Shown piece by piece: positions 17,577 through 27,836 of a DNA stretch of 64,000 nt. The stretch spans positions 1-64,000 of the forward strand of contig NZ_JXLL01000002.1 in assembly GCF_001316435.1 (NCBI RefSeq), read 5' to 3'. Every line of letters begins with the position of its first letter. The first letter of the stretch is position 1. Under the pieces are notes generated by a model. It saw nothing but the letters and a program-made list of their open reading frames with translations. It ran no database searches and was not told the DNA's origin. A program made the position numbers and the translations under genes. This DNA comes from Caloranaerobacter sp. TR13 (lineage in GTDB: Bacteria > Bacillota > Clostridia > Tissierellales > Thermohalobacteraceae).

Positions 17577-18854
17577 ATGTCAAGATTTGAACAAAAACAG
17601 CTGAAATGTTCTTTTTGCGGAAAAACTCAAGACCAAGTTAGAAGACTAATAGCAGGACCTAATGTATATATTTGTGATGAGTGTATTGAGTTATGCCAAG
17701 AAATAATTGATGAAGAATTTGAAGAAATAATGGAATTCGATTTAAATGAGCTTCCTAAACCAAAGGAAATAAAAGAAATATTAGACCAGTATGTAATAAA
17801 GCAGGACAGAGCAAAAAGAGCATTAGCTGTTGCAGTGTATAATCATTACAAACGCATAAACCGAAAGATTACTGACCAAGATGTTGAATTACAAAAGAGT
17901 AATATTGTATTAATTGGTCCTACAGGTTCAGGTAAGACACTGCTTGCTCAGACTCTTGCTAAAATCTTAAATGTTCCTTTTGCTATAGCTGACGCTACTT
18001 CTTTAACTGAAGCAGGATATGTTGGAGAAGATGTTGAAAATATTTTGCTTAAATTAATACAAGCAGCAGATTATGACATTGAAAGGGCAGAAAAAGGTAT
18101 TATTTATATAGATGAGATTGATAAGATAGCAAGAAAATCTGATAATCCATCAATTACTAGAGATGTTAGTGGTGAAGGCGTTCAGCAAGCACTTCTTAAA
18201 ATTTTAGAAGGGACAATTGCTAGTGTTCCTCCTCAAGGAGGAAGGAAACACCCTCATCAGGAGTTTATTCAAATAGATACTACTAATATCCTATTTATAG
18301 TTGGTGGAGCATTTGATGGTATAGAAAAGATAATACAAAGAAGAATAGGTAAGAAGTCTATGGGCTTTGGAGCTGAAATACAAAGTAAGGAAGTAAAAGA
18401 TGTAGGAGAGCTGTTAAAACAAATTGAGCCAGGGGATTTATTGAAATACGGACTTATTCCAGAGTTCGTAGGAAGAATACCAGTTATAGTTACATTAGAG
18501 CAGCTTGATAAAGAAGCATTGAAAGATATTCTTACTAAGCCTAAAAATGCTATTGTTAAGCAATACAAAGAGCTGTTTAAAATGGATGACGTTGAACTTG
18601 AATTTGATGATGAAGCATTAGAAGTAGTGGCTCAAAAAGCTATTGAAAGAAAGACTGGTGCTAGAGGTTTAAGGGGTATCTTAGAAGAAATCATGCTAGA
18701 TATTATGTATGAAATACCTACTAGAGATGATATTAAAAAATGCATTATCACTAAAGATACTATTTTAAATAAATCTAAACCTACTTTTGTTTTAGCTGAA
18801 AAGAAGAAGAGAAGGACTAGAAAAAAGCAAGATAATAAAGAATCTGTGTCATAA
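17577..18854 (+). CDS. clpX: ClpX, AAA+ unfoldase of the ClpXP protease
   Basis: This 425-residue protein has an N-terminal C4 zinc finger (CSFCGK...CDECIELC, about 11-39) that binds adaptors. Walker A GPTGSGKT is at about 119-126 and Walker [11 protein letters not shown] at about 176-185. [11 protein letters not shown] includes the pore and IGF-type ClpP-docking region. Sensor 2 GARGLR is near 362. The C-terminus has a basic tail ([10 protein letters not shown]). A terminator follows, so the clp operon is probably separate from lon. Confidence 0.98.
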   Translation: MSRFEQKQLKCSFCGKTQDQVRRLIAGPNVYICDECIELCQEIIDEEFEEIMEFDLNELPKPKEIKEILDQYVIKQDRAKRALAVAVYNHYKRINRKITDQDVELQKSNIVLIGPTGSGKTLLAQTLAKILNVPFAIADATSLTEAGYVGEDVENILLKLIQAADYDIERAEKGIIYIDEIDKIARKSDNPSITRDVSGEGVQQALLKILEGTIASVPPQGGRKHPHQEFIQIDTTNILFIVGGAFDGIEKIIQRRIGKKSMGFGAEIQSKEVKDVGELLKQIEPGDLLKYGLIPEFVGRIPVIVTLEQLDKEALKDILTKPKNAIVKQYKELFKMDDVELEFDDEALEVVAQKAIERKTGARGLRGILEEIMLDIMYEIPTRDDIKKCIITKDTILNKSKPTFVLAEKKKRRTRKKQDNKESVS

Positions 18855-18880
18855 AATGTCCGCTTATGCGGGCATTTTTC
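18854..18880 (+). terminator. Terminator after clpX
   Basis: A 10-bp stem with one T-G pair (18854-18863 with 18868-18877) begins at the stop codon and ends in TTTTT. Confidence 0.85.
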
Positions 18881-18919
18881 ATATTTTAATCCTCCCTAAG
18901 TGATAAAACTTATTTTTAA

Positions 18920-18947
18920 TTGAAAGTTGTATTATTTTTGATAAAAT
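18920..18947 (+). promoter_or_regulatory. Candidate promoter of the CPBP-lon-engB unit
   Basis: TTGAAA (18920-18925), 16 nt, then TAAAAT (18942-18947). It lies after the clpX terminator and about 30 nt before the next start codon. Confidence 0.5.
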
Positions 18948-18975
18948 ATTATTGTATACCATTGGGGGGATTGAT

Positions 18976-19803
18976 GTGGGAGTATTGTCGTATGTAAAAT
19001 TTATTTTTACAATATTTTTGATAGTAATTCTTTTAAAGCAGTATGTAGAAATGTGGATTTTTTTAGATAAATTAAATCAAAAACTGCTTAAATATGTACT
19101 GCCTATTTGTGAGATTTTTCTTCTACTTTTTTATGATGGACTTTTCTTATTCCCTTCTGTTATTGTATTCTTAATTTTAATATATAGATTTAATATATTG
19201 GATAATAAGACATTTAAGACTTTTTATCCTATAAATAAACTTAAGTTTAATATAAATATTAACTTTATTTTACAGGTTGTATTTATATCACCATTTTTAT
19301 TTTTCATACTTCAAGCAATAACTAGTTTTATTTTAGATAGCAGTGGAAATAATTTGATTTATCAAAAACAATTTATTGACTATTTAATGTTTTTTGTATT
19401 AACATCTATAATAGCCCCAGTAGTAGAAGAGTTTACTTTTAGAGTATTGATATATGACAATTGGCTTTCAAGCTTATTTAATAAAAAGATTGTTGCAGTA
19501 TTACTTTCTTCTGCTATTTTTGCTTTCACTCATTTTGACTATAAAACATATATTTATACGTTTGTAACAGGCATAATATTATGTTTTATTTATGATATTT
19601 ACGGGTATTTATGTTCAGTAACTTTACATATGCTTTTTAACACATATTCATTTTTAGGAATGTTAGGTATTAATATAGAGTGGAAAAGCCTTTTTATGGT
19701 ATCTTTAGTTTCGTTATCTATATTAGCTATAAACTATAGTGTGAAAAAGAAAAATAGATTCTTATGGACTAAAAATTTTGCAGAAAAGAAAGAATATAGT
19801 TAG
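18976..19803 (+). CDS. CPBP family intramembrane protease between clpX and lon
   Basis: This protein of about 275 residues is very hydrophobic. CPBP motifs are present: EExxxR as EEFTFR (about 151-156 from the chosen start), FAFTHFD with the conserved His, and TLHMLFN as HxxxN. I chose GTG at 18976 because the GGGGGG ribosome site lies 6 nt before it. A longer frame from TTG 18952 would place that site inside the gene. The gene sits 50 nt before lon, so it is probably co-transcribed with it. Substrate unknown. Confidence 0.82.
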   Translation: MGVLSYVKFIFTIFLIVILLKQYVEMWIFLDKLNQKLLKYVLPICEIFLLLFYDGLFLFPSVIVFLILIYRFNILDNKTFKTFYPINKLKFNININFILQVVFISPFLFFILQAITSFILDSSGNNLIYQKQFIDYLMFFVLTSIIAPVVEEFTFRVLIYDNWLSSLFNKKIVAVLLSSAIFAFTHFDYKTYIYTFVTGIILCFIYDIYGYLCSVTLHMLFNTYSFLGMLGINIEWKSLFMVSLVSLSILAINYSVKKKNRFLWTKNFAEKKEYS

Positions 19804-19853
19804 ATAGATGTAAGTTATATATTACTGATTTGACACCTAAAGGAGTTGATGCT

Positions 19854-22208
19854 ATGGAAGAAAACAAGGTAGTAAACAGAAAAAGAGTAATACCTCTTAT
19901 ACCATTAAGGGGGCTTTCTGTATTTCCATATATGGTAATGCATTTTGATGTTGGTAGAGATAAGTCTATTAATGCTTTAGAACAGGCTATGGTAAATAAT
20001 TCACTTATTTTCCTTACATCGCAAAAAGAAGCTAAGGTAGATATGCCTTCAACAGAAGATTTTTACCATGTAGGAACAGTATGTAAGATTAAGCAGATGT
20101 TAAAACTACCAGGAGATGCTATTAGAGTTTTAGTTGAAGGAATTAATAGAGGCAGAATTACTGAGATTTTAAAAGAAGATCCATATTTCGAGGTAGAGAT
20201 AGAAGAACTTATTTACGATACTGAAAAAGAAAAGGATATAGAAACAGAGGCTATGATGAGGCTTGTATTAGAAGCCTTTGAGGAATATGTTAAAGTAGGT
20301 AATAAGGTTTCTCCAGATGTAGTGATTACAGTTTCTGAAATTGATGAACCAGGAAGATTAGCAGATGTTATAGCGTCTTATATTCAACTAAAACCAGAGG
20401 ATAAACAAAAAATACTGGAAGCTTTTAACCCTTATGAAAGATTGGAAACTCTTTATATAATTTTGAAAGAAGAAATAGAAGTATTAGAAATCGAAGAGAA
20501 AATATATCAAAGAGTGAGAAAGCAAATAAACAAATTGCAGAAGGAATATTACCTTAAAGAACAGTTAAAGGCTATACAAAAGGAATTAGGCGAAGAGGAT
20601 GGAATAGAAGCTGAAGTTGAAGAGTATAAGAAAAAAATAAATAAAATAAAAATGCCAAAAGAAGTAAAAGAAAAGGCACTAAAGGAAGCAGACCGATTAT
20701 TAAGATTATCTCCAGCCTCAGCAGAGACTGGTGTTATAAGAAATTATTTAGAGTGGATTATTGAGCTTCCTTGGGACAAGAAGACTAAAGATAGAATTGA
20801 TATTAAGAAATCTAGAGAAATATTAGATGAAGACCATTATGGTCTTAAAGATGTTAAAGAGAGAATTCTTGAATATCTAGCTATAAGACAGTTAGCAAAA
20901 AATATGAAAGGTCCTATTTTGTGTTTAGTTGGGCCTCCTGGAGTTGGAAAGACTTCAATTGCTAAATCTATAGCTAAGTCTTTAAATAGAAAATTTGTCA
21001 GAATGTCTCTTGGTGGAGTAAGAGATGAAGCAGAAATCAGAGGGCACAGAAGGACATATGTAGGGGCTATACCAGGTAGGATAATATCTTCAATGAGAAA
21101 AGTAGGTTCAAAAAATCCTGTATTTTTATTTGATGAAATAGATAAATTAAGTAGTGATTTTAGAGGAGATCCAGCATCAGCATTATTGGAGGTTTTAGAC
21201 CCTGAGCAAAACAGTACATTTACTGACCATTATTTAGAAGTACCTTTTGATTTATCAAAGGTTATGTTTATAACAACAGCAAATACAACATCTACAATTC
21301 CAAGACCATTGCTTGACAGAATGGAAGTTATAAGAATATCTGGTTATACAGAAGAAGAAAAAGTACAGATAGCAATAAAGTATCTATTGCCTAAACAGAT
21401 GAAAGAACACGGTTTGAAAAAAGAAAACATAGTAATATCAGAAAATACTATAAGAGATATTATAAATAAATATACAAGAGAAGCTGGTGTTAGAAATCTT
21501 GAAAGAAATATAGCGAATATATGCAGAAAAGTTGCTAAAAAGATAGTAGAGGATAATGTAAAAACTGTAAGAATAAATAGTAGTAATCTGCATAAATACT
21601 TGGGTATTGCTAAATTTAGATATGAAAAAGTAGCTGATGAGCATCAGGTCGGAATAGCAACAGGTCTAGCTTGGACTGCATTTGGTGGAGAAACTTTATC
21701 TATTGAAGTTAATTGTATGAATGGAACGGGTAAATTGCAGCTTACAGGACAGCTTGGAGATGTAATGAAGGAATCAGCAATGGCAGGTATAAGCTATATT
21801 AGGTCAAAGGTTAGCGAATTAGGAATAGAAGATGATTTTTATAAAGAAAAGGATATACACATTCATGTTCCAGAAGGAGCTATTCCTAAAGATGGACCAT
21901 CAGCAGGTATAACAATGGCCACTGCTGTAATATCTGCTTTATCAAATATTCCAGTTAGAAGTGATGTAGCCATGACAGGTGAAATTACCTTAAGAGGTAG
22001 AGTATTGCCTGTAGGTGGAATAAAAGAGAAGGTTTTAGCAGCACATAGAGCAGGTATTAAAAAAGTTTTATTGCCTTGGGATAACAAAAAGGATATGGAA
22101 GAAATACCTGATAAAGTTAAGAGAAGATTAGAATTTGTATTGGTTAAGAATATGGATGAAGTATTAGAAAATGCTTTAGTGAAAAAGGATGATGGCGATG
22201 AAGATTAG
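19854..22208 (+). CDS. lon: ATP-dependent protease Lon (LonA type)
   Basis: This 784-residue cytoplasmic AAA+ protease has an N-terminal substrate-binding domain starting [19 protein letters not shown], a coiled linker, Walker [10 protein letters not shown], Walker [11 protein letters not shown] and a protease domain with the Ser-Lys dyad. The Ser is in DGPSAGI (about 683) and the Lys in GGIKEK (about 726). The start is ATG 19854 with AAAGGAG 9 nt upstream; an in-frame TTG at 19830 lies before the ribosome site. Its end overlaps engB. It degrades misfolded and regulatory proteins. Confidence 0.97.
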   Translation: MEENKVVNRKRVIPLIPLRGLSVFPYMVMHFDVGRDKSINALEQAMVNNSLIFLTSQKEAKVDMPSTEDFYHVGTVCKIKQMLKLPGDAIRVLVEGINRGRITEILKEDPYFEVEIEELIYDTEKEKDIETEAMMRLVLEAFEEYVKVGNKVSPDVVITVSEIDEPGRLADVIASYIQLKPEDKQKILEAFNPYERLETLYIILKEEIEVLEIEEKIYQRVRKQINKLQKEYYLKEQLKAIQKELGEEDGIEAEVEEYKKKINKIKMPKEVKEKALKEADRLLRLSPASAETGVIRNYLEWIIELPWDKKTKDRIDIKKSREILDEDHYGLKDVKERILEYLAIRQLAKNMKGPILCLVGPPGVGKTSIAKSIAKSLNRKFVRMSLGGVRDEAEIRGHRRTYVGAIPGRIISSMRKVGSKNPVFLFDEIDKLSSDFRGDPASALLEVLDPEQNSTFTDHYLEVPFDLSKVMFITTANTTSTIPRPLLDRMEVIRISGYTEEEKVQIAIKYLLPKQMKEHGLKKENIVISENTIRDIINKYTREAGVRNLERNIANICRKVAKKIVEDNVKTVRINSSNLHKYLGIAKFRYEKVADEHQVGIATGLAWTAFGGETLSIEVNCMNGTGKLQLTGQLGDVMKESAMAGISYIRSKVSELGIEDDFYKEKDIHIHVPEGAIPKDGPSAGITMATAVISALSNIPVRSDVAMTGEITLRGRVLPVGGIKEKVLAAHRAGIKKVLLPWDNKKDMEEIPDKVKRRLEFVLVKNMDEVLENALVKKDDGDED

Positions 22209-22785
22209 AGATGTAAAATTACTAATTACAGCAGTAAATGAGGATCAGTATCCAAGTGAAGGAGTAGCAGAAATAGCTTTAGCTGGAAGGTCTAATGTAG
22301 GAAAGTCTTCACTTATTAACGCTTTGATTAATAGAAGAAATTTTGCGAGGACTAGTTCTCAACCTGGAAAAACACAAACAATAAACTTTTACAGTATAAA
22401 TGATGAGTTTAGATTAGTAGATTTACCTGGATATGGATATGCTAAGGTTTCGGTAAAAGAGAGAGAAAAATGGGGTAAGATGATAGAAAATTATCTAACA
22501 AATAGAAAATCATTAAAAGAAGTTTTTCTTCTTTTAGATATTAGACACGCTCCAGGTCAGCACGATAAGATGATGTATAACTGGATAAAATCTTTTGGCT
22601 ATAAGGGGATAATTATAGCTACTAAAGCAGATAAAATTGCTAAAGGTAAGTGGCAAAAGCACATATCAATAATAGCAAAAGAATTAGGAGTAGAAGATAG
22701 AAACTTAATAATACCATTTTCTGCAACTAAGAAGATAAATGTAGAGAAGGTATGGGAGACTATTGAAAGTTTGTTGACAAAGTAA
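22198..22785 (+). CDS. engB: Ribosome-biogenesis GTPase EngB/YsxC
   Basis: This 195-residue TRAFAC GTPase is needed for 50S assembly. It has G1 [10 protein letters not shown]2 region [16 protein letters not shown]3 [11 protein letters not shown]4 TKADKI and G5 SATK. ATG 22198 fits the usual EngB start ([13 protein letters not shown]) and is 10 nt from AAAAGG. Earlier in-frame ATGs at 22189 and 22192 are too close to that site. The gene overlaps the end of lon by 11 nt, the common clostridial lon-engB arrangement. Confidence 0.95.
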   Translation: MKIRDVKLLITAVNEDQYPSEGVAEIALAGRSNVGKSSLINALINRRNFARTSSQPGKTQTINFYSINDEFRLVDLPGYGYAKVSVKEREKWGKMIENYLTNRKSLKEVFLLLDIRHAPGQHDKMMYNWIKSFGYKGIIIATKADKIAKGKWQKHISIIAKELGVEDRNLIIPFSATKKINVEKVWETIESLLTK

Positions 22786-22807
22786 GAGGGACCTAAAGAG
22801 TCCCTCT
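22785..22807. terminator. Bidirectional terminator between engB and the DMT transporter gene
   Basis: AGAGGGAC (22785-22792) pairs with GTCCCTCT (22800-22807) around a 7-nt loop. The stem starts at the last base of engB and ends at the base before the opposing stop codon. Confidence 0.8.
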
Positions 22808-23665
22808 TTAACTTTTATTAAATTTTATTTCGCTAACAATCATCCCTGTAAGAATAAGTATGCTTCCTAAAATTGCTTTAGTTGTCATAACTTCATTAAG
22901 AAGTATATAAGCGAATATAGCAGAAAAAACAGGTTCTGCTGTGTATATTAAGGCAGTATGTGTAGGCGATGTAAATCTTTGCATAGTATTTTGAATTATA
23001 TATGCTCCAGATGTAGCTAGAACACCTGTAATAAATATAGCAATCCATATATCTAAAGATTTAGGGATAATGAAGTTTTCTGTAGACAGAGAAAAAATCA
23101 AACTTAACATTCCTACAATTCCTATTTGTATAACGGCTAAAGCTATCGAATCAACTTGGGAAGTATATTTTCCAACCAGTATTATATGAAAAGCAAATGC
23201 AAAAGCACATATTAAAGTATAAAAATCACCTATATTGAGAGATAAGTTCGTATTAAGAGTCATAAATCCGAGTCCTAATATCGCTAGTAATACTCCAATT
23301 ATAGTAGATGTATTTGGTATTTTTTTAAGCAAAATTGCAGAAAAAACTGGGACTAATACAACCGAAAATCCAGTTATAAAACCAGATTTAGATGCTGTTG
23401 TATATAATAAACCAACAGTTTGGAATGCATATCCAGCAAATAGAACTATACCAATGATAGAACCTAAAAATATAGTCTTTTTGTTTAAATTTTTTATATT
23501 ATTGAAGAATATTAGAGAAGAGACTACAAAAGCAAGAATAAATCTGATAGTCAAGAAATTATATGTAGGAATATCTTCAAGAGCATTTTTTGTTATTACA
23601 AAAGTAGACCCCCAAACGATTGTAACTAATAAAAGAGCTAAATCAGCTTTAAGTTGTTTAGACAT
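22808..23665 (-). CDS. EamA/DMT-superfamily transporter
   Basis: This 285-residue protein has about ten hydrophobic helices made of two EamA repeats. The first starts ALLLVTIVWGSTFVITKNAL. The second contains FAFHIILVGKYTSQVDSIALAVIQIG and the usual ALIYTAEPVFSAIFAYILLNE ending. Members export amino acids or other small metabolites. The ATG has AAGGGGGG. It is a single gene and the substrate cannot be assigned. Confidence 0.88.
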   Translation of the reverse strand: MSKQLKADLALLLVTIVWGSTFVITKNALEDIPTYNFLTIRFILAFVVSSLIFFNNIKNLNKKTIFLGSIIGIVLFAGYAFQTVGLLYTTASKSGFITGFSVVLVPVFSAILLKKIPNTSTIIGVLLAILGLGFMTLNTNLSLNIGDFYTLICAFAFAFHIILVGKYTSQVDSIALAVIQIGIVGMLSLIFSLSTENFIIPKSLDIWIAIFITGVLATSGAYIIQNTMQRFTSPTHTALIYTAEPVFSAIFAYILLNEVMTTKAILGSILILTGMIVSEIKFNKS

Positions 23666-23708
23666 ATAAGCCCCCCTTAAAACTTACTTTATAAATTATA
23701 ACACAAAA

Positions 23709-23733
23709 AAAGCTTCCAAAAGGAAGCTTTTAG
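23709..23733 (-). terminator. Terminator of the rubredoxin gene
   Basis: AAAGCTTCC (23709-23717) pairs with GGAAGCTTT (23722-23730). On the minus strand the hairpin is followed by a T run (the A tract at 23705-23711). Confidence 0.85.
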
Positions 23734-23735
23734 GA

Positions 23736-23897
23736 TTATTCAACCTTTTCAAACATATCTTTACCAACGCCACATATAGGGCACATCCAATCATCTGGTA
23801 TATTTTCGAAAGTTGTTCCAGCATCAATACCGTTATCAGGGTCTCCTTTTTCAGGATCATATACGTATCCACAAGCTACACATACATATTTATCCAT
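23736..23897 (-). CDS. Rubredoxin
   Basis: This 53-residue electron carrier has both iron-binding motifs, CVACGYVY and CPICGV (four Cys around one Fe), and the typical [18 protein letters not shown] loop. I chose ATG 23897 (MDKYVC) with AAAGGAG 8 nt upstream. Starting further up at 23930 would add a non-homologous 11-residue leader containing that ribosome site. In anaerobes rubredoxin feeds rubrerythrin or oxygen and superoxide reductases, none of which is nearby. Confidence 0.95.
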   Translation of the reverse strand: MDKYVCVACGYVYDPEKGDPDNGIDAGTTFENIPDDWMCPICGVGKDMFEKVE

Positions 23898-24136
23898 AAT
23901 AAAAACTCCTTTCAAATATTTTTGATTCAAATATTTTCAATATACTCAATACCCTGATATAATAATATTAAACATGATAATTAAAACTGAAATTGATAAA
24001 ATCTAAAATACACTTTCCGAAATTTATAATAAATTTTTTTGAAAAATTTTGATTAACTGTTTGTCCAACGGGGTATAATATTTTTTGTGTAAATTCAATA
24101 ATATTATTATAAAAATATATAATATTAGATGGGTGT

Positions 24137-24532
24137 GTGATTTTATTGAATTTAATAATCAATGAAGCTATTTCTAGCGACTTGTATAAGGTTAAGAGTA
24201 TTTTAGACGGAATAATAAGTGAAGTTGACAGAATTATTTGTGATGAAAGTATTATTTTTGATGTAAAACTTATTTTAAATGAACTTATAATAAATAGTAT
24301 AGTCCATGGGAATAAACAGGATGAATGCAAGATAGTCAATGTTTATTTAGCAATACAGGATGAATTAATTAGGATTGAAGTAACTGATGAAGGTACAGGC
24401 ATTGACTATAATATAGATGAGTATGATCCTATGGATTTAAAAATTGGTGGAAGAGGACTTGTAATAGTTGATGGATTAAGTGATGAATTATATATTGAAA
24501 AAAATAAAGTTATATCTATTAAATATATATAA
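24137..24532 (+). CDS. RsbW/SpoIIAB-like serine kinase or ATP-binding protein
   Basis: This 131-residue protein has a single HATPase_c-2 domain of the GHKL family, as in anti-sigma factors RsbW and SpoIIAB. The N box is LILNELIINSIVHGN (about 50-64), G1 is DEGTGID, and the G2-like segment is GGRGLVIVDGLSDEL. Such proteins bind a sigma factor or phosphorylate an STAS anti-anti-sigma partner. No sigma or STAS gene is adjacent, so it is an orphan. GTG 24137 follows GATGGG; TTG 24146 is an alternative start. A terminator follows. Confidence 0.78.
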   Translation: MILLNLIINEAISSDLYKVKSILDGIISEVDRIICDESIIFDVKLILNELIINSIVHGNKQDECKIVNVYLAIQDELIRIEVTDEGTGIDYNIDEYDPMDLKIGGRGLVIVDGLSDELYIEKNKVISIKYI

Positions 24533-24537
24533 ATTAT

Positions 24538-24562
24538 AAGCGGCCAATGGCCGCTTTTTTCT
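24538..24562 (+). terminator. Terminator after the RsbW-like gene
   Basis: AAGCGGCC and GGCCGCTT form an 8-bp stem with a 3-nt loop followed by TTTTTT. Confidence 0.9.
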
Positions 24563-24583
24563 TCAGATATTTGTGCTATATGT

Positions 24584-24790
24584 CTATTTTTCAACCATTT
24601 CAACTGCTCTATGAGGACAATAGTTTACACACTTGCCACAACCAATACAGATATCAGGATCTACTTCAGGAGTAGATACTTTAAAAAATCCTTCTTTTTT
24701 TTGCTTAATAGCATTAACAGGACATGCTCTAACTACAGGGCAAAATGGTGATTGATCACATCTATTTGGGTTAATTACTGCTTTTTTCAT
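24584..24790 (-). CDS. 4Fe-4S ferredoxin, 68 residues
   Basis: This small ferredoxin has one canonical cluster motif, CIGCGKCVNYCPH (C-x2-C-x2-C-x3-CP). A second N-terminal Cys set (CDQSPFCPVVRACPVNAI) has altered spacing, so that second cluster may be modified. It is cytoplasmic and carries electrons. The ATG follows GGAGGGA. The promoter region holds a perfect CsoR/FrmR-family-type operator, which suggests control by metal, sulfur or aldehyde stress. It stands alone between terminated neighbours. Confidence 0.85.
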   Translation of the reverse strand: MKKAVINPNRCDQSPFCPVVRACPVNAIKQKKEGFFKVSTPEVDPDICIGCGKCVNYCPHRAVEMVEK

Positions 24791-24808
24791 ATTATAATCC
24801 CTCCTTCT

Positions 24809-24835
24809 ATATACCCCTTATGGGTATATTATAAC
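24809..24835 (-). promoter_or_regulatory. CsoR-family-type operator at the ferredoxin promoter
   Basis: A perfect 8-bp inverted repeat, ATATACCC (24809-24816) and GGGTATAT (24822-24829), has 5 nt between its arms. This is the TACCC-n-GGGTA form bound by CsoR/CstR/RcnR/FrmR proteins. On the minus strand an extended -10, TGTTATAAT, directly precedes and overlaps it, so a bound repressor would block initiation. No csoR-like gene is in this window. Confidence 0.7.
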
Positions 24836-24864
24836 ATACGATATAGAATATTTAAAGAGGGAAA

Positions 24865-25737
24865 TCAAAATATATTATTTGAATTAATTAAGTTTTTTTG
24901 ATAGTAGTTTTTTTTGTATTGTTTTGGTGTCAGACCATATTTACTTTTAAATAATTTTATAAAATGAGAAATATTTTCATATCCTACACTATATGCTACT
25001 TCTGTAACATTATACTCTTTTAAAAGTTCTTCTGCTTTGGATAACCTGATGTTTTTCAAATATTCTTTTGGTGAAATTCCTATTATCTTTTTAAAATACA
25101 AAGAGAAATTTGATTCAGACATATTTAAATTCCACGCTATATCCTTTATATTTATGGATTTGTTATAGTTTTCTTCCATATATCTAATAGCTTTATAAAT
25201 GGGATTTTTATATTCTGTGTTTAATATTAGACTAGCGCCTTTTATTTTAAGTAAGTTATAAATAACTTCCTGAGCGTATAAATCTATTAAGAATTCTTTA
25301 TTTTTATCAGAACTATTGTAAGTTTTTATAATCTTTGATATACAATTTTTTATCTCATTGTCACTTGTAGCAATAAACAAATCATTATAAATTAACCTAT
25401 CTGTTTCTATTTCTAAATCTAGAGATATTTTATTGCTTATGTTATAAATTAAGTTACTGTTTAGTTCTAAAACTAGTGCTTTGGTAGGAATATTTATTTC
25501 CATTTCGACACTAGAGTGGGGAGGTAACAAGATAAATTGGTTACTATTGTATTTAAAAGTGTAATCATCATTAACCTTAACTTTTTTTTCACCTTCAATT
25601 ATTGTGCAGAGTCTGTTGTATTCATATGATTTGTATTTGCCCTTATATTTTTTAGTAAAATCATAATAAAAAATTCTTAAATAGTCTGTTTCGAATCCAT
25701 CTAAAATTTCTAAATTCCTATCAAAGCTGTTCAACAT
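24865..25737 (-). CDS. AraC-family transcriptional regulator
   Basis: This 290-residue regulator has an N-terminal cupin-like sensing half and a C-terminal AraC double helix-turn-helix (about 180-280): IRYMEENYNKSINIKDIAWNLNMSESNFSLYFKKIIGISPKEYLKNIRLSKAEELL, then VTEVAYSVGYENISHFIKLFKSKYGLTPKQYK. It is divergent from the iron alcohol dehydrogenase gene across 213 nt that contain two AT-rich direct repeats. It probably regulates that gene. Effector unknown. Confidence 0.9.
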   Translation of the reverse strand: MLNSFDRNLEILDGFETDYLRIFYYDFTKKYKGKYKSYEYNRLCTIIEGEKKVKVNDDYTFKYNSNQFILLPPHSSVEMEINIPTKALVLELNSNLIYNISNKISLDLEIETDRLIYNDLFIATSDNEIKNCISKIIKTYNSSDKNKEFLIDLYAQEVIYNLLKIKGASLILNTEYKNPIYKAIRYMEENYNKSINIKDIAWNLNMSESNFSLYFKKIIGISPKEYLKNIRLSKAEELLKEYNVTEVAYSVGYENISHFIKLFKSKYGLTPKQYKKNYYQKNLINSNNIF

Positions 25738-25838
25738 GTTATCACCTCTATTGTTACAATTCTGATAAATTAAATTATATCATAAAACAAGCACTATGTT
25801 AATTATTTATCAATATATGTTTATTATATATATTTTTT

Positions 25839-25882
25839 TTAAAATTTAGCTTATTTTTTAAAATTTTGAGTTAGTTTTTTAA
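25839..25882. promoter_or_regulatory. Direct repeats between araC-type regulator and adh
   Basis: Two related AT-rich units of about 22 nt (TTTAAAATTTAGCTTA and TTAAAATTTTGAGTTA cores) follow each other in the divergent promoter region. AraC proteins bind direct repeats of about one or two helical turns, so these are candidate operators. The low complexity leaves doubt. Confidence 0.3.
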
Positions 25883-25950
25883 CAATGAATATTGTATTAT
25901 CAAATTGTAAAGAATATTTTCAAGATAACGATTTTTAAGGAGGATAAAGG

Positions 25951-27105
25951 ATGGATAAGACTTTCAGATTTTTTATGCCACCTGTAAGTTTAATGGGTCC
26001 TGGTTGTCTAAAAGAAGCAGGAAAAGAAATAAAATCTCTAGGACTCAAGAAAGCTTTAATAGTAACTGATAAAGTATTAGTAGAAATTGGTTTAGTAAAC
26101 AAATTAACAGAAGTATTAGACACAGAGGGAATAGAATACGTTATTTATGATGGTACTCAACCTAACCCAACTGTTAAAAATGTAGAAGATGGTTTAAAAT
26201 TATTAAAAGAAAATGACTGCGATTTTATTATATCTTTTGGTGGAGGTTCTCCTCATGATTGTGCTAAAGGTATAGGGCTAGTTGCTACAAATGGAGGTTC
26301 AATTAAGGACTATGAAGGTGTAAATAAATCAACTAAGCCAATGTTACCTTTAGTAGCTGTAAATACAACCGCTGGAACAGCAAGTGAAATGACAAGATTC
26401 TGCATTATAACAGATGAAGAAAGACACATAAAAATGGCTATTGTGGACTGGCGTACAACACCTAACTTAGCAGTGAATGATCCTTTATTAATGTTAGAAA
26501 TGCCTAAATCATTAACTGCTGCTACAGGAATGGATGCTTTGACACATGCAGTAGAAGCTTATGTATCAACTGAAGCTACTCCTGTAACTGATGCTTGTGC
26601 GTTAAAGGCCGTTGAACTAATTTCTCAATACTTGAGAAAAGCAGTTGAAAATGGTCAAGACCGTGAAGCAAGAGATAAAATGGCTTATGCTGAATTTTTA
26701 GCTGGTATGGCTTTTAATAATGCAAGTTTAGGTTATGTTCACGCTATGGCTCACCAGCTAGGAGGTTTTTATGACTTACCACACGGAGTATGTAATGCGG
26801 TATTATTACCTCACGTACAAGAATATAATGCTAAGGTAGTACCTGAAAGATTAGCAGATATAGCTAAGGCTATGGGAGAAAATATAGAAGGTCTTTCAGC
26901 AAAAGAAGCAGCTGAAAAAGCTATAGAAGCAATCAAAAAATTATCTGCTGATGTAGGTATTCCATCAGGATTAGAGGAATTAGGAGCTAAAGAAGAAGAT
27001 ATAAAAACACTTTCAGAAAATGCATTAAAAGATGCATGTGGATTTACAAATCCAAAGCAGGCAAGTTTAGAAGAAATTATGGAAATATATAAAAGAGCAA
27101 TGTAA
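25951..27105 (+). CDS. Iron-containing (group III) alcohol dehydrogenase
   Basis: This 384-residue NAD(P)-dependent dehydrogenase of the Fe-ADH family interconverts alcohols and aldehydes in fermentation. NAD-binding [12 protein letters not shown] is at about 94-105. The family signature is [18 protein letters not shown], and metal ligands lie in [16 protein letters not shown] (His, His) plus the upstream Asp and His. AAGGAGG is at the right distance from ATG. Divergent AraC control is likely. The substrate (ethanol, butanol, 1,3-propanediol, lactaldehyde) is unknown. Confidence 0.92.
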   Translation: MDKTFRFFMPPVSLMGPGCLKEAGKEIKSLGLKKALIVTDKVLVEIGLVNKLTEVLDTEGIEYVIYDGTQPNPTVKNVEDGLKLLKENDCDFIISFGGGSPHDCAKGIGLVATNGGSIKDYEGVNKSTKPMLPLVAVNTTAGTASEMTRFCIITDEERHIKMAIVDWRTTPNLAVNDPLLMLEMPKSLTAATGMDALTHAVEAYVSTEATPVTDACALKAVELISQYLRKAVENGQDREARDKMAYAEFLAGMAFNNASLGYVHAMAHQLGGFYDLPHGVCNAVLLPHVQEYNAKVVPERLADIAKAMGENIEGLSAKEAAEKAIEAIKKLSADVGIPSGLEELGAKEEDIKTLSENALKDACGFTNPKQASLEEIMEIYKRAM

Positions 27106-27122
27106 TAAGAGAATAAAAACTG

Positions 27123-27172
27123 AGGCAATGAACCACTAAGACAATGGATTAGGTTCATTGCCTTATTTTTTT
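27123..27172 (+). terminator. Terminator after the alcohol dehydrogenase gene
   Basis: AGGCAATGAACC (27123-27134) pairs with GGTTCATTGCCT (27152-27163) around a 17-nt loop, and a run of T follows. The same CAATGAACC arm also appears in the hairpin near 3990. Confidence 0.8.
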
Positions 27173-27272
27173 GGTTCTTTTTTCTTCTAACTAAGGGCAA
27201 TAAATTTGCATTTTAATAGTTGGTATGGGTATTATTTATATATAAATACGCAATGAAGGAGCGATAATTATT

Positions 27273-27818
27273 ATGATTGAAAGAGCTATTGAAGTAGCAG
27301 CTAAGGCCCATAAAAATCAAACTAGGAAATGTACAGATATTCCATATATTACTCACCCATATACAGTAGGTATGATGCTTTTAAAAGAGGGATTATCTGA
27401 AGAGATAGTTGCTGCTGGTATTTTACATGATACTGTAGAAGACACATCTATTACATTAGAGTTTATACAGAGCGAATTCGGTGAAAAAGTGGCTAAAATT
27501 GTAAAAGGATGTTCAGAACCTGATAAAACATTACCATGGGAAGATAGGAAAAAGCATACTATTGAATATCTAAAAACTGCTTCATTTGAAGAACAAGTTG
27601 TTTCATGTGCAGATAAATTACATAATATTAGTACTATGTACGAAGCATATAAAAAAATGGGTGAAAAAGTATGGCAGCGATTTAAAAGAGGAAGAGATAA
27701 ACAAGAGTGGTATTATAGAAGTTTAGTAGATGTGTTGTGTACAGAAGAAAATCTAAATAGGGGTATAATTCTTTTTAAGGAGTTTAAGAATATGGTTGAC
27801 AAGATGTTTAGTAAATAA
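27273..27818 (+). CDS. HD-domain protein, (p)ppGpp hydrolase-like
   Basis: This 181-residue single HD domain is of the RelA/SpoT hydrolase (MESH1-like) type. Metal ligands are visible: His in YITHPYTVG, the HD pair in ILHDTVEDT (about 50-58), and a distal Asp in CADKLHNI (about 112). It lacks the synthetase, TGS and ACT domains of a full Rel. It may hydrolyse (p)ppGpp or a related nucleotide. The next gene starts 18 nt downstream, so they may be co-transcribed. The substrate is inferred. Confidence 0.82.
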   Translation: MIERAIEVAAKAHKNQTRKCTDIPYITHPYTVGMMLLKEGLSEEIVAAGILHDTVEDTSITLEFIQSEFGEKVAKIVKGCSEPDKTLPWEDRKKHTIEYLKTASFEEQVVSCADKLHNISTMYEAYKKMGEKVWQRFKRGRDKQEWYYRSLVDVLCTEENLNRGIILFKEFKNMVDKMFSK

Positions 27819-27836
27819 CTTAAAGGAGTGGTTTGT

